From positions 5,195,001-5,202,500 of the forward strand of contig NZ_CP020028.1 of the NCBI RefSeq assembly GCF_002240415.1: 7,500 nt of DNA. Direction: 5' to 3'. This DNA is from Paenibacillus kribbensis (GTDB taxonomy: Bacteria; Bacillota; Bacilli; Paenibacillales; Paenibacillaceae). Below, one piece after another: positions 5,367 to 7,500 of this stretch. Positions within the stretch are counted from its first letter, which is position 1, and every line of letters begins with the position of its first letter. The notes under the pieces are model-generated. The model ran no database searches. It worked only from the letters and a program-made list of their open reading frames with translations, and was not told the origin of the DNA. The translations under genes and the position numbers were made by a program.

Positions 5367-5521
5367 CATGAATTTGCCTCGCAAATTCTTCCGTATTGAA
5401 ACTTGATTCATCACATATCGTGTGAATGAATTTCAATGCGCTTTTCGTATGCACTTGTACATACCTTCAAGGTGTTACACCCTGAAAACTGGATCCGAAA
5501 CTCCATTGCGTCCTATCTTTA
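5367..5521 (-). other. 23S-5S spacer with processing-type hairpins
   Basis: This 155-nt spacer holds no gene. GAATTTGC-CTC-GCAAATTC (5370-5388) is a perfect 8-bp hairpin ending 4 nt before mature 5S. A longer imperfect stem-loop spans 5395-5437: ATTGAAA with TTTCAAT outside, ATTCATCACA with TGTGAATGAAT inside. GGTGTTACACC lies at about 5471-5481, next to AGTTTTCAG on the minus strand. Such elements are typical ribonuclease III and 23S maturation structures, but the role here is inferred. Confidence 0.6.

Positions 5522-7500
<1,979 letters not shown>

Overview
The window looks like chromosomal DNA from a low-to-moderate GC, Gram-positive member of the Bacillales, most likely Paenibacillus or a close relative. 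The evidence is purine-rich Shine-Dalgarno sites, TTG and GTG start candidates, a Bacillus-type Fnr, staphylococcal-type Nre regulators, and 23S/5S/tRNA sequences of Bacillales type. The genus is an inference.

Positions 1-3058 hold an oxygen/nitrate-response regulatory locus. A Crp/Fnr-family gene (fnr, minus strand) runs off the left edge. Divergent from it on the plus strand are a GAF-domain protein resembling the nitrate receptor NreA (715-1167), a NarL-type response regulator closely resembling NreC (1309-1962), and a soluble PAS sensor histidine kinase (1955-3058) in the position of NreB. The order is A-C-B rather than the staphylococcal A-B-C. The kinase overlaps the regulator by 8 bp, while a 141-bp gap containing a good promoter separates nreA from nreC. 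The roughly 300-bp fnr/nreA interval carries two regulatory palindromes. A TGTGA-N6-TCACT Fnr-type box lies exactly 41.5 bp upstream of the predicted fnr start point. A CAGGG-N4-CCCTG palindrome with the GGG-N4-CCC core of NreC sites lies just upstream of nreA. The likely picture is a self-wired circuit in which Fnr and the kinase/NreC/NreA set control anaerobic nitrate/nitrite respiration, whose enzymes are not in the window. The kinase lacks the clustered cysteines that hold the Fe-S cluster in staphylococcal NreB, so its signal is probably different.

Positions 3059-3255 are a convergent intergenic region with a strong hairpin terminator (about 3170-3212).

From 3256 to the right edge the minus strand carries the end of a ribosomal RNA operon, transcribed right to left: 23S rRNA (3' two thirds, running off the edge), a 23S-5S spacer with processing-type hairpins, 5S rRNA, then 21 tightly packed tRNA genes. 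Their order is Ile-Ala-Asn-Met-Ser-Glu-Val-fMet-Asp-Phe-Thr-Tyr-His-Gln-Lys-Leu-Gly-Cys-Arg-Pro-Gly. Nineteen amino acids are represented; Trp is absent. Thirteen of the 21 genes encode the 3' CCA and eight do not. Open reading frames across this half are chance products of structured RNA genes and are left out.
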